A DNA stretch of 64,000 nucleotides from Leptolyngbyaceae cyanobacterium JSC-12 (GTDB lineage: Bacteria; Cyanobacteriota; Cyanobacteriia; Leptolyngbyales; Leptolyngbyaceae): the NCBI GenBank assembly GCA_000309945.1, contig CM001633.1:3684199-3748198 (forward strand). Reading direction: 5' to 3'. The notes beneath the pieces are model-generated. The model searched no databases and had not been told where the DNA came from. It saw only the letters and a program-made list of their open reading frames with translations. Within the stretch, counting starts at the first letter, position 1. Each line of letters starts with the position of its first letter. The translations under genes and the position numbers were made by a program. Shown here one piece after another: positions 10,063 through 18,533 of the stretch.

Positions 10063-10128
10063 CATATCCAAAAGCTGTAGCTTTCTTTCAGAGAAATCTC
10101 CAGTTTTTGAGCTGGATATGGTTTAGCT
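10063..10128. repeat. Structured repeat copy D in the dps-chelatase gap
   Basis: CATATCC (10063-10069) pairs with GGATATG (10114-10120), with an inner AGCT/AGCT pair. The sequence aaagctgtagcttt through ggatatggttta aligns along its length with copy C at 16813. It lies between the end of dps and the upstream side of the chelatase gene. Confidence 0.6.
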
Positions 10129-10136
10129 AGACATTT

Positions 10137-10688
10137 CTAATTGCGGCTTGCGACATATGCCAGAGTAAGGCTGTCATGCGCCAGGAAATGAGCCAGATGG
10201 AAGGCTCGATCTTCGGTTTCCAGCAGCATTTGTTCATACATTAGGCGAGTAGCGCGATCGCCTAAGCTTTCAGCCTGGGCTGCCTGTTTACGTAACAAAC
10301 TGATCACAGCTTGTTCTGCCGCCAAGTCATGTTCTACCATCTGCCGAGAGGTGAACCCCCCATCGGGTTCAGGAGTAAAGCAACATAACTCAGCTAGTTT
10401 GGTGAAACTGGCAACTGGAATACCACCCAATCCGTTTAGACGTTCACCAATTTTGTGGACATATTCCTGAACTTGCTCATAACTTTCAGCAAAGAACTCA
10501 TGGAGTGAATAAAATTCAGCTCCTTCCACAACAAAATGATGTTTTTGGTATTGAATATACAGCGCTTGAAAACTGGCAAGGGCAATGTTAAACCCCTCAA
10601 TAATTGGAGTTGTAACGGAGCGATCAAATAAAACTGGATTATCAGCAACTTGATCAAAAGGTCTAACTGGTACTTGAACTTCCGGCAT
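10137..10688 (-). CDS. Dps-family ferritin-like protein (DpsA-like)
   Basis: Iron-storing, DNA-protecting mini-ferritin of 183 residues. The ATG at 10688 is chosen over an upstream alternative because GGGAGGAGA precedes it. Counted from there, ferroxidase positions are His51, His63 and Glu82, but the usual Asp67 is Ala and the usual Asp78 is His. A His-rich site of this type is known from cyanobacterial Dps such as Thermosynechococcus DpsA and the Nostoc Dps4 type. The protein is probably cytosolic and dodecameric. No iron- or peroxide-responsive operator was recognised. Confidence 0.88.
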   Translation of the reverse strand: MPEVQVPVRPFDQVADNPVLFDRSVTTPIIEGFNIALASFQALYIQYQKHHFVVEGAEFYSLHEFFAESYEQVQEYVHKIGERLNGLGGIPVASFTKLAELCCFTPEPDGGFTSRQMVEHDLAAEQAVISLLRKQAAQAESLGDRATRLMYEQMLLETEDRAFHLAHFLAHDSLTLAYVASRN

Positions 10689-11058
10689 ATTCTCCTCCCT
10701 AGAACCATTCCTCATTATCAATAGCAGGCAGTATTGATAATGTAGCACGCGAATTTGAGCCGTCAACGTAAGTTTTCTGCCTTATTAAGAAGCTTTCTCA
10801 ACATAAGCAATCGATTTGCAATACTTGGCTGATTCGTAATACTTGATGTAGCTGTGTAAGGTTACCAAAGTTTATATGGAAATTAGGATATTAAAACTAC
10901 CAAAATCATCAAAATTCTCATTAATAGCGATATAGAGCATTCTGATGTCAAAAAAATAGTAAATATTAGGGATATTCTTATAACTAAGTATTTCTTCAGG
11001 CAGGCATCCCTCATTGAGGCATGAAGAGGATGCCATTCTACCTATCCTGATTCAGAGG
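10689..11058. other. 370-bp AT-rich gap upstream of dps
   Basis: No coding frame was supported. It contains the dps leader and a stem-loop at 11003-11034 (GGCATCC with GGATGCC) just past the end of the next gene upstream. Confidence 0.45.
11003..11034 (-). terminator. Stem-loop after the 180-aa gene
   Basis: GGCATCC (11003-11009) pairs with GGATGCC (11028-11034) and extends through an inner CTTCAT/ATGA pairing. It lies 25 bp downstream of the stop at 11059 on the minus strand. There is no U-tract, so it is a weak or processing-type terminator. Confidence 0.4.
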
Positions 11059-11601
11059 TTATTTGAGCAGATGGGTTTGTGCTAGAGCTTGCCGAATTGC
11101 TTGTTGCTGTTCCTGGTCGTAGCCCCACTGCTGCAAAAACGTCTGGTAAGAATCAGCGGTTCCATCAATACTTTGAGCCAGCGCTATCACCTCTTTCTGT
11201 AGTTCTGAGGTTTGTAGTTGCTGTATTAGATGCAGCGATCGCTCCCTTACCTGGTCTGAACCGAGCGCTTGCTCTTCATTCTGGTTGCGGCGATGGGTGA
11301 CTGCCATAGCTGTGGACATCGCTAAATTCTTCACCAACAGCGAAGAAACAACATCTGGAGCAGTTTTGAGGGCTGCAAGCACAGCTTGAGTAAAGGCAGG
11401 CAGCGATCGCGGTTCGCTGAGATACACTACAAAAAAGCCCCGTGCACCGTTACTACTAGACATCAATTCTGCGATCGCCCGTTGCGCCTCTGCTTCCGGT
11501 AAAGAACCGTCTGCCATGCGCTCAACCAGTGCTTCAGAAATCTGTAACGCTTCTTCAAACGATGGAGCTTTGGGAACCATCACTGTAGACTTATCCACCA
11601 T
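11059..11601 (-). CDS. Hypothetical protein, 180 aa, mostly helical
   Basis: I do not recognise a named family. The 180 residues are Ala/Glu/Gln-rich and predicted helical, with no membrane segment or signal peptide. Segments such as FEEALQISEALVERMADGSL, ARGFFVVYLSEPRSLPAF and VVSSLLVKNLAMSTAMAVTHRRN look like a conserved globular fold. It runs divergently from ruvB with a 97-bp gap, so the two may share a promoter region. Codon use and HIP1 sites match its neighbours, so it is probably native. Confidence 0.75.
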   Translation of the reverse strand: MVDKSTVMVPKAPSFEEALQISEALVERMADGSLPEAEAQRAIAELMSSSNGARGFFVVYLSEPRSLPAFTQAVLAALKTAPDVVSSLLVKNLAMSTAMAVTHRRNQNEEQALGSDQVRERSLHLIQQLQTSELQKEVIALAQSIDGTADSYQTFLQQWGYDQEQQQAIRQALAQTHLLK

Positions 11602-11698
11602 TTATCAGAATCCTCGGTATGATGAACTAAACCATTCGTACTATTGGAACCGAAATATCTACCAATTTCTAGCCCTTACAGTATGACAAGCATTCAGC

Positions 11699-12841
11699 AT
11701 GGCAATCATCTCTTCCAAGAAACAGCCATCTGAGCCAGGTGACAATGAGCAACCTGGCTTGTTTTCATCGCGGCAAACACTGACACCGCCCGGACAGGTT
11801 ACCAAACTTGGTCAGTCCTCCCAGCCTCCCCCCCTACTACACGCTAATGCCAAACCTGAAGAATATGGTCAGCAGGAAGAGCGATTGCGCCCTCACAAAT
11901 TAGCTGAATACGTTGGGCAAAAGGACTTGAAGGAGGTTTTAGACATTGCTATCCGAGCAGCCAAAGCCCGGCAGGAAACATTGGATCATTTGCTCCTCTA
12001 CGGTCCACCGGGGTTAGGGAAAACGACGCTGTCACTAATCTTGGCGGAAGAAATGAAAGTGGGCTGTAAAATCACTACAGCTCCGGCACTAGAACGGCCA
12101 AGAGACATTGTTGGGTTATTGGTGAGTCTGCAACCAGGGGATTTGTTGTTTATTGATGAAATTCATCGGTTGCCGCGAGTGACAGAAGAAATTTTGTATC
12201 CCGCGATGGAAGATTTTCGGCTGGATATTACAGTAGGCAAAGGCTCTAGTGCCCGGACGCGATCGCTACCGTTACCAAGATTTACATTGGTTGGTGCCAC
12301 TACACGAGTCGGAGCCTTGACCTCTCCTCTACGCGATCGCTTTGGGCTGATTCAACGATTGCGCTTTTATGAACTGGATGAATTGGTACAGATTGTCCTG
12401 CGGACTGCGTCAATCCTTAGCACTCCGATTACAAAGGACGGGGCGGCTGAAATCGCTCGTCGCTCCCGCGGAACCCCCCGCATTGCCAATCGTCTACTAA
12501 AACGAGTTCGCGATTACGTGCAAGTGAAAGAATCAGGCAAGATTACGGAAGCGATCGCCGCTGAAGCTCTGGAAAAATTTGCCGTTGATCCGTGCGGCTT
12601 AGATTGGGTTGATCGTCGCCTGCTCACCGTCATGATCGAACATTTTAACGGTGGACCAGTAGGACTAGAAACCATTGCTGCTGCCACAGGTGAAGATTCC
12701 CAAACCATTGAAGAAGTCTACGAACCCTATCTGCTGCAAATCGGCTACCTGAATCGCACTCCACGCGGTCGTGTTGCCACCTCCGCTGCCTGGAAACATT
12801 TGGGATACACGCCCCCCGAAAATCAACTTTCAATGCTTTAG
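11699..12841 (+). CDS. ruvB: Holliday junction branch-migration ATPase RuvB
   Basis: AAA+ motor that drives branch migration with RuvA. The 380 residues include a cyanobacteria-like N-terminal extension of about 60 residues, then Walker A GPPGLGKT (102-109), Walker B FIDEIH (151-156), the sensor/arginine-finger region [18 protein letters not shown], and the C-terminal winged-helix domain ending in [16 protein letters not shown]. No ruvA or ruvC lies nearby, as is usual in cyanobacteria. Confidence 0.96.
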   Translation: MAIISSKKQPSEPGDNEQPGLFSSRQTLTPPGQVTKLGQSSQPPPLLHANAKPEEYGQQEERLRPHKLAEYVGQKDLKEVLDIAIRAAKARQETLDHLLLYGPPGLGKTTLSLILAEEMKVGCKITTAPALERPRDIVGLLVSLQPGDLLFIDEIHRLPRVTEEILYPAMEDFRLDITVGKGSSARTRSLPLPRFTLVGATTRVGALTSPLRDRFGLIQRLRFYELDELVQIVLRTASILSTPITKDGAAEIARRSRGTPRIANRLLKRVRDYVQVKESGKITEAIAAEALEKFAVDPCGLDWVDRRLLTVMIEHFNGGPVGLETIAAATGEDSQTIEEVYEPYLLQIGYLNRTPRGRVATSAAWKHLGYTPPENQLSML

Positions 12842-12937
12842 GCAACAGGCAATCCGTCTTGCCTGGACCTCCTTTCGCTTAACGTGGGACAAATACCTGT
12901 ACCCTAGACCCTAGACCTTTACCCCTTAATCCAAATC

Positions 12938-14410
12938 TTGACGATCGACTCACTGCTAGAACCCTTCTCTCACTTTGGCGTTCGGCTTGGGCTAGAAGCC
13001 ATTCAAGCGCTATTGAGAAATCTGGGAGATCCCCACACCCAGGTACCCGTTATTCATGTTGCAGGTAGCAATGGTAAGGGATCAGTATGTGCCTATCTTT
13101 CTGCAGTACTCACAGAAGCAGGGTATCGAGTGGGCCGTTATACTTCGCCTCATCTCATTCATTGGAACGAGCGCATCTGCCTGAATGATGAACCGATCTC
13201 CCCAGAAGACTTGGAGCGACTCGTTCAAACAATTGTGGTCGTGGCGCGATCGCAATCTCCCCTGCCTACCCAGTTTGAAATCATGACGGCTGCTGCCTGG
13301 TTGTATTTTGCTCAAAACGAAGTAGACCTTGCCGTCATGGAAGTTGGGTTAGGTGGGCGATTGGATGCGACCAATGTATGCGATCGTCCCCTTGTCAGTA
13401 TCATCACCTCTATCAGCCGTGAACATTGGCAAGTGCTGGGGTCTACTCTGGCAGAAATTGCTGGCGAAAAGGCTGGAATTCTAAAGCCAGGCTGTCCTGC
13501 AGTGATTGGGCAACTTCCTCCCGAAGCTAATGTGGTGATCTATCGTCGTGCGGCAGAATTAGGCTGTGAAACCACCTATCCTCAACCTGCTAAAGACCTG
13601 GGAAATGGCTGGGCAGAATATTGCGGCATTGAAGAATACGAGTTTGAAACAGAGTTGCTTGAGGAGGATATTGTTGAGCCAGGCTCTGCTGAGGTTGAAG
13701 CACTTGATCCCGATGAAGTCAGCATTGTGCATTTACTGACATCAATTCGTTACCAACTCCCGCTCCAAGGAACCATTCAACTACACAATTCAGCTTTGGC
13801 GATCGCTGCCCTGCAAATTTTGCGAGAGCAAGGCTGGGAAATTACAGACCATGCAATTGTAGACGGCATCGCTAAAACCAGATGGGCAGGACGCTTACAG
13901 TGGGTCCAATGGGGCGATCGCCGCATTTTGATTGATGGTGCGCATAATCCCGCCAGCGCTCAAGTCCTCCGAGAATTCGTCGATAGCCAAATTTCTCCTT
14001 CCCCCTTCCCCGCTTCAGTGCGGCTATCGGTGCCGCTGAAGCTTGGAGACGAGCATTTCCTGCAAGAATCCCCAAATGTACTCCCATCAGAAAACTGCTT
14101 CCCATTCCCTATTCACTGGGTCATAGGGATGCTTTCTAATAAAGATCACGCCGACATCTTTAATATCTTGCTGCGCTCAGGAGATAGCCTCTATCTGGTG
14201 CCTGTGCCTTCTCACCGCTCCGCAGAACCAGAGAAACTGGCCAATTTAGCACTAGAAATCTGCCCAACTTTAGCGCAGTGTAATGCCTATCCAGATGTAG
14301 TAACAGCTTTAGAAGCAACCCCCAAGAATCACAAAGAACTTGTTGTTGTTTGCGGTTCTGTTTACTTGATTGGGCACTTCTTGCAGCGCATAGCTGAAGT
14401 TCGAGAATAA
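12938..14410 (+). CDS. folC: Folylpolyglutamate / dihydrofolate synthase FolC
   Basis: Mur-ligase-like enzyme that adds glutamate to dihydropteroate or folates. TTG at 12938 is the only plausible start, because a stop codon lies in frame 33 bp upstream. Its 490 residues include P-loop GSNGKGS (43-49), the GLGGRLDATN motif near 138 and DGAHNPAS near 333. It is longer than usual because of an acidic insertion at about 231-262 and a Pro/Ser-rich one at about 351-391. The second contains a palindromic DNA element and looks repeat-derived. Confidence 0.93.
   Translation: MTIDSLLEPFSHFGVRLGLEAIQALLRNLGDPHTQVPVIHVAGSNGKGSVCAYLSAVLTEAGYRVGRYTSPHLIHWNERICLNDEPISPEDLERLVQTIVVVARSQSPLPTQFEIMTAAAWLYFAQNEVDLAVMEVGLGGRLDATNVCDRPLVSIITSISREHWQVLGSTLAEIAGEKAGILKPGCPAVIGQLPPEANVVIYRRAAELGCETTYPQPAKDLGNGWAEYCGIEEYEFETELLEEDIVEPGSAEVEALDPDEVSIVHLLTSIRYQLPLQGTIQLHNSALAIAALQILREQGWEITDHAIVDGIAKTRWAGRLQWVQWGDRRILIDGAHNPASAQVLREFVDSQISPSPFPASVRLSVPLKLGDEHFLQESPNVLPSENCFPFPIHWVIGMLSNKDHADIFNILLRSGDSLYLVPVPSHRSAEPEKLANLALEICPTLAQCNAYPDVVTALEATPKNHKELVVVCGSVYLIGHFLQRIAEVRE
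14012..14042. repeat. Palindrome inside the folC coding region
   Basis: GCTTCAG (14012-14018) pairs with CTGAAGC (14036-14042), and CGGC (14021-14024) with GCCG (14032-14035). It encodes residues 359-368 of FolC within a Pro/Ser-rich stretch absent from typical FolC. This suggests a small palindromic repeat that inserted in frame. Confidence 0.55.
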
Positions 14411-14463
14411 ACTTTGGGGTTCTACCCTCGTTTCGTCTCTCCCATTCCCAACCTATTCTGCAT

Positions 14464-15906
14464 CTACAATATCTGTTCTGTCTTTACAATTTTTCCATCG
14501 CTAAGGCAAATATTGCTGTAATAGCTGGCAACTAGGGCAAACATTAGCCACCAGAGAGTATTGACTTCAGGGCGGTAGAGAACGGTGTCTACCATGCCAT
14601 GCCCAAACATGCCAAATAAACTTGCGATCGCACCAATTAGCCAATAGCCCTCCCGACTTTGAGATGCTCGTAAACAATTCAATGCCATCCAGCCTTGCGA
14701 CAGGGCAACAAAAATCAACCAGAGAAAACAAATCAACCCAATGATGCCCGTTTCAACCGCCACTTCCAAAATGATCGAGTAGGCGCTCAATGCAGAGAAG
14801 CGAGGACGTTGATACAGGGGATAAATCTTGTTAAAGGCGTTATTGCCAGGACCGATTCCCAAGAGCGGACGGTCCTTAATCATGTCAATCACTGCCATCC
14901 AGACGTTGATTCGGAAGTTGTTGCTACTGTCACCCCGCCCCGCAAACATACTGCCCACGCGATCACGTAGCGGCTCTACTACCACCACTGCCACTAAGAC
15001 AACGACCGTCGCTGTTCCCAACACCATTGGCAATGCCCAGGTCCGCCAGAAGCGCGGCAAATAAACACTCCACCAATGTGCCAGCAGCAGTAACGAGACA
15101 AACAGCGAAAAGACTAATCCAATCCAACCACCCCGGCTGAATGTCAAAATTAAGCACGCACCATTCACCGCCGTCATAACAACTGCTAGAGCCTTACACA
15201 TCCAGCCCTTCCAGGCAAAGCCTGCGACGATGCTAAACACCACCGCAGGCACCAGATAACCTGCCAGCAGGTTTGGGTTACCTAAATAACTGTAAACCCG
15301 TGTTGTTTTAGAAAGAGGTGACTCTGGATCAACCCAGGTCGCCAGAGCACTGGTGCCCAATGTCCATTGCTGCAAGCCGTAGACACTCACCGCTAATGCC
15401 GCCAGCAAAAACACGGTAATTACCCAGGAACGAATGCGTGGCGATCGCAATACCCGCGCCAACAATGCAAAAAACAATAAATATAACGTTAGCTTTTGTA
15501 AACCAATCAATGCCTCTTTCTTAACTGGAGAGAGTGCCGTGGCAACTACTGCGATCGACCAATACAGCCCCACCAGTAAGTGGATCGGGGTTGCGAAGGA
15601 GGCTTTACCACCTGATTCCTGACTCCTGACTTCCGACCCCTGACTCCCATCATCCGAAACCGTTAGCAGTACCCAATAAACTCCGCAGGCACCAAGCAAC
15701 AGCCCAGTCAGCGTATTGTTCACAAAAGGAGCCAAGGCGAACACTAGCATCGCCAACACGCCCCCAATTGGTTCTGCCCAACGCATCAGCCAACTGCCCT
15801 TGCGCCAGGTTTGCAGTCGCCCAATGGGATAGTGCAAATAGCTGGAACGCAGCCACTGTTGCAGGGGCAGAGTAGACAAAGTAAGAGTTTGCCAGACCGA
15901 GTTCAT
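14464..15906 (-). CDS. ictB: IctB-type O-antigen-ligase-like membrane protein
   Basis: Polytopic inner-membrane protein of 480 residues with about 10-12 hydrophobic helices and a Wzy/ligase-type core. The family was first linked to inorganic carbon accumulation in Synechococcus; direct bicarbonate transport is not established. Markers are the YSYLGNPNLLAGYLVP motif near 208, LTFSRGGWIGL near 252, and GIGPGNNAFNKIYPLYQ near 348. The segment at about 84-103 (SDDGSQGSEVRSQESGGK) is not membrane-like and is encoded by GTCAGGA-type intergenic repeat sequence. Confidence 0.85.
   Translation of the reverse strand: MNSVWQTLTLSTLPLQQWLRSSYLHYPIGRLQTWRKGSWLMRWAEPIGGVLAMLVFALAPFVNNTLTGLLLGACGVYWVLLTVSDDGSQGSEVRSQESGGKASFATPIHLLVGLYWSIAVVATALSPVKKEALIGLQKLTLYLLFFALLARVLRSPRIRSWVITVFLLAALAVSVYGLQQWTLGTSALATWVDPESPLSKTTRVYSYLGNPNLLAGYLVPAVVFSIVAGFAWKGWMCKALAVVMTAVNGACLILTFSRGGWIGLVFSLFVSLLLLAHWWSVYLPRFWRTWALPMVLGTATVVVLVAVVVVEPLRDRVGSMFAGRGDSSNNFRINVWMAVIDMIKDRPLLGIGPGNNAFNKIYPLYQRPRFSALSAYSIILEVAVETGIIGLICFLWLIFVALSQGWMALNCLRASQSREGYWLIGAIASLFGMFGHGMVDTVLYRPEVNTLWWLMFALVASYYSNICLSDGKIVKTEQIL
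15598..15657. repeat. GTCAGGA-type repeat within ictB
   Basis: Repeated cctgactcc/ctgacttcc units, the complement of ggagtcagg, encode the hydrophilic insert of IctB. The same units occur in noncoding DNA at 18371-18440. Confidence 0.6.
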
Positions 15907-16066
15907 AATCGCAGGGATAACAGGATTTCTGGTTATTCTAGTCGATCAAACGCGACACTCTGCGAAACCAACCTCAAAACAATAGGGACGTTAGATTTAA
16001 CGTCCCATGCTAAAAATTCAACGTCTGTCAGGTTATCTATCGTTGGACCTTCAGGATTCCCAGAGG

Positions 16067-16723
16067 TTATGCTGCCTGGGGTTCCAACAATTGAATATTA
16101 GAGAAGACAAAGTCTTGAGTAGAGAGTTTTCCGTTGGTTTCTGTGCGGATTACACGGCGACTCAAGATATAGTAGTCGCCAACTTTCTCGTAGGTATCCT
16201 CAAATTCACTTCGCCCCCCTTTTTGTTCACCTGTTTTGGGGTCGTGGTAAACGGAATCGTAGGTATGAGACAGGTAGCCTTCATCCGTTTTTTGGGTGCT
16301 GAAGGTGTTGATCGTGACGACAACGCCATGAATGTGACGATGAACCAAGATCACTTCATTATTTCGCACTTTGTAGCGATCGCCCTTCGCCTTACCACCC
16401 ATCAAAATTTCAACCGCACCTGACTCATCCGTTTCCCCGTAAGTGAAGGTATTTTCACCATGAGTCTGCTCAAATGGACGACGAACCCGGTGAATCGATG
16501 TCTCCCAGAGTTGTCCATGAATTAGCTTTTTCGCTTGCTCATCATCCACACCAAACACTTCCGCAGAAAGGTCTGCATTTACACGAGCAGTTCCTGTGAA
16601 TGTCTCACCATCCATAGTCAAAGTTACATCTGCACTATAACCAGGGAAGGCACTATTCCAGGTGTAGCGATTTTCGTAAGCAGCCTGAAACAACTCCTGA
16701 GCCGATACCTGTGTTACCGTCAT
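16067..16723 (-). CDS. DUF3386 family protein
   Basis: A 218-residue soluble protein that I place in the DUF3386 family, conserved in cyanobacteria. It is rich in beta-strand patterns (YSADVTLTMDGETFTGTARVN, TFSTQKTDEGYLSHTYDSVYHDPKTGEQKGGRSEFEDTYEKVGDYYILSRRV) and has no signal peptide. Its function is unknown. AGGAGA precedes the ATG at 16723. A copy of the structured repeat lies 90 bp upstream, and the gene is otherwise isolated. Confidence 0.8.
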   Translation of the reverse strand: MTVTQVSAQELFQAAYENRYTWNSAFPGYSADVTLTMDGETFTGTARVNADLSAEVFGVDDEQAKKLIHGQLWETSIHRVRRPFEQTHGENTFTYGETDESGAVEILMGGKAKGDRYKVRNNEVILVHRHIHGVVVTINTFSTQKTDEGYLSHTYDSVYHDPKTGEQKGGRSEFEDTYEKVGDYYILSRRVIRTETNGKLSTQDFVFSNIQLLEPQAA

Positions 16724-17105
16724 GAAACTCTCCTTATCTGTAGTTCCATCTCTAGTTTAGGGGGTTTGGCAAAGCAAAACGGCAAGTCATGTAATGAAAC
16801 TGCTTTCGCACTCAAACCTGTAGTTTTGCTTAGGGAAACCCGGAATCTCTAGCTGGGACATGGTTTACCTCCCAATGAAGTAATTTGAGAAACCAGCAAT
16901 TATCTCAGGGCAGAATCCGTATAATGTCGGATTTACTTTGCTGCACTAGTCGCTGTAGGTTCCTGAAGATAGAGAAATTACGCTGAATGAACAATAGTTT
17001 TTCAGCCTAAAGGCGGTTTCATCATCGAATCTGTTACGTCACCATCCCTCAAGCCAAGTGGGGGTTGTAGCATAAGAATGTTACGCTTCCTAAAGAAATA
17101 GCTCG
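16724..17105. other. 382-bp gap with repeat copy C
   Basis: No coding frame was supported. It contains the DUF3386 gene leader, structured repeat copy C (16813-16867) and the upstream region of the small gene at 17106. Confidence 0.5.
16813..16867. repeat. Structured repeat copy C
   Basis: AAACC (from 16814) pairs with GGTTT (to 16866), and GTTT with AAAC internally. Starting caaacctgtagtttt and ending gacatggttta, it aligns with copy A (acctgtagttt ... acgtggttta) and copy D (gctgtagcttt ... atatggttta). Confidence 0.65.
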
Positions 17106-17396
17106 ATGCTTCCTCTGGTTTTGAATGAACATCAAGTGAATTTATTCAACTTCTACTGGGCTGGAGAAGTTCGGATAGGTATGCGCCATGGAACATCTTT
17201 ATACGGGCAGGTGAGCACCTTTGCCAGATCTCAACGAGCAGAAGCTTACCATTGTGCCAATCAACTTGCTCAAGCCGGACGTTCGGTTACGATCACGGTT
17301 TCACATCACCATTACAAAGTTTGGGTCTGTTTAAGATCTTGTGAAACACTGCCTAGCATTGACCTATGGACTGCGATCGCATCCCCCTCCAGCTAA
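17106..17396 (+). CDS. Hypothetical protein, 96 aa
   Basis: Family not recognised. The small soluble protein starts MLPLVLNEHQVNLFNFYWAGEVRIGMRHG and shows an amphipathic alpha/beta pattern followed by RSVTITVSHHHYKVWVCLRS. The last 20 residues (from SCETLPSIDL) look like read-through of a formerly shorter C-terminus. It converges on the livM-type gene with 21 bp between stops. There is no clear ribosome-binding site, so the start is uncertain. Confidence 0.55.
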   Translation: MLPLVLNEHQVNLFNFYWAGEVRIGMRHGTSLYGQVSTFARSQRAEAYHCANQLAQAGRSVTITVSHHHYKVWVCLRSCETLPSIDLWTAIASPSS

Positions 17397-17399
17397 AGC

Positions 17400-17431
17400 A
17401 GTTACTCATCTGATAAGTTACTCATCTGATA
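17400..17431. repeat. 16-bp tandem duplication at the livM stop codon
   Basis: Two perfect adjacent copies of agttactcatctgata (17400-17415 and 17416-17431). The permease gene ends in the second copy on the plus-strand map (stop 17418-17420), so its last codons and stop are present twice. Confidence 0.85.
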
Positions 17432-18359
17432 CTTTAAGAACACTCTTCTGGCGCTTAAGCAATCCTGGCGACACCAGCCCCTGCGGGAAAAAGATAGTAC
17501 CCACAACAATTAGTAATCCAAAAATAATCAAGCGCCCATCCCGTAGAAACTGAGAAAGCCACAACGGCAAACTTGGTATATCTGCCGTTGCCCGTAAAAT
17601 TTCCGGCAATGCTGTAAATACCATCCCCCCTAAAACCGGACCCAAAAATGTTCGAGAACCTCCGATCAGCACAAACGTGAGAATTACGATACTGGCGTCA
17701 AAGGTTCCCTGCCGAGTATTCCAGGTATTGAGAAAATGGGCACTCACTGCTCCCACCATACCCGCTAAAATGGCACCCAGTGTAAATGCCAATACCTTAA
17801 AGTATGTAGGGTTAATTCCCATAGAATCAGCAGCAAGTTCGTCTTCTCGAATTGCAGTGAAAGCTCGCCCCACTCGGATACGTTCTAGGCGGTAGAAGAA
17901 CCCCATACTCAACAGTAAGAGTGGCAACGCAATCCAGAGATATTCAATCGGTTGAACAAACGGTTGGGGAATACCAAAAATACCAACGGCTCCACCAGTG
18001 ATATCTAAATTGAGACAAACGATTCGCAAAATTTCGACGAAGGCAATGGTAGCGATCGCCAGGTAAATTCCCCGTAACCTCAACGCTGGAATCCCCACTG
18101 CCATCCCTAACAATCCTGACAGGACTGCTGCAAGCAACATTTCCAGTAGTAGCAGTGGGATAGGAAACAATTGCCCTGGTGAAACACCAAAAACTTTGGT
18201 TGATAAAATGGCAGCGATATATCCTCCCAACGCATAAAATCCAGGACTTGCCAGTGATAACTGCCCTGCCATCAATGGCAAATAAAGCGATAATCCCAAC
18301 ATTGCTCCCAGTAACATTGAGACAATCAGAAATCCATAGGTTGAGAAGAAATCAGCCAT
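17418..18359 (-). CDS. Branched-chain amino-acid ABC transporter permease (LivM family)
   Basis: Integral membrane subunit of 313 residues with about 8-9 hydrophobic helices. LivM hallmarks are GFYALGGYIAAILS near 40, LRLRGIYLAIATIAFVEILR near 93, and the loop RAFTAIREDELAADSMGINPTYFKVLAF near 165, which contacts the ATPase. No LivH, LivF/G or binding-protein gene is adjacent. It therefore works with partners encoded elsewhere, as in the dispersed cyanobacterial Nat-II (NatD) system, or could belong to another HAAT transporter. The C-terminus lies on a 16-bp tandem duplication. Confidence 0.88.
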   Translation of the reverse strand: MADFFSTYGFLIVSMLLGAMLGLSLYLPLMAGQLSLASPGFYALGGYIAAILSTKVFGVSPGQLFPIPLLLLEMLLAAVLSGLLGMAVGIPALRLRGIYLAIATIAFVEILRIVCLNLDITGGAVGIFGIPQPFVQPIEYLWIALPLLLLSMGFFYRLERIRVGRAFTAIREDELAADSMGINPTYFKVLAFTLGAILAGMVGAVSAHFLNTWNTRQGTFDASIVILTFVLIGGSRTFLGPVLGGMVFTALPEILRATADIPSLPLWLSQFLRDGRLIIFGLLIVVGTIFFPQGLVSPGLLKRQKSVLKVSDE

Positions 18360-18533
18360 GAGTTTGGTAGAAGAAGTCAGGAGTCAGGAATTAGAATCCA
18401 GGAACCAGGAGTCATAGGATAAGAGTCAGGAGCCAGGAAACAGAAATTAGAGACGCAGATGATTGAAGGAGATAAGAGATCGATGTGCAGTTGATATAGA
18501 AAGTGGAGGTTGAGAGGCGACCATCGGGCTATC
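18360..18533. repeat. Degenerate GTCAGGA-type repeat tract
   Basis: About 18371-18440 is built of gtcaggagtcagga, ccaggaaccagg and gtcaggagccagg units between the permease and glycosyltransferase genes. Related tracts occur near 8929-8970, inside ictB, and in the atpA-atpG spacer. Confidence 0.6.

Noticed and set aside
12845..12866. Terminator after ruvB (CAGGCAA/TTGCCTG)
   Set aside because: A 7-bp stem exists but no T-tract follows, and folC starts soon after. It may be incidental.
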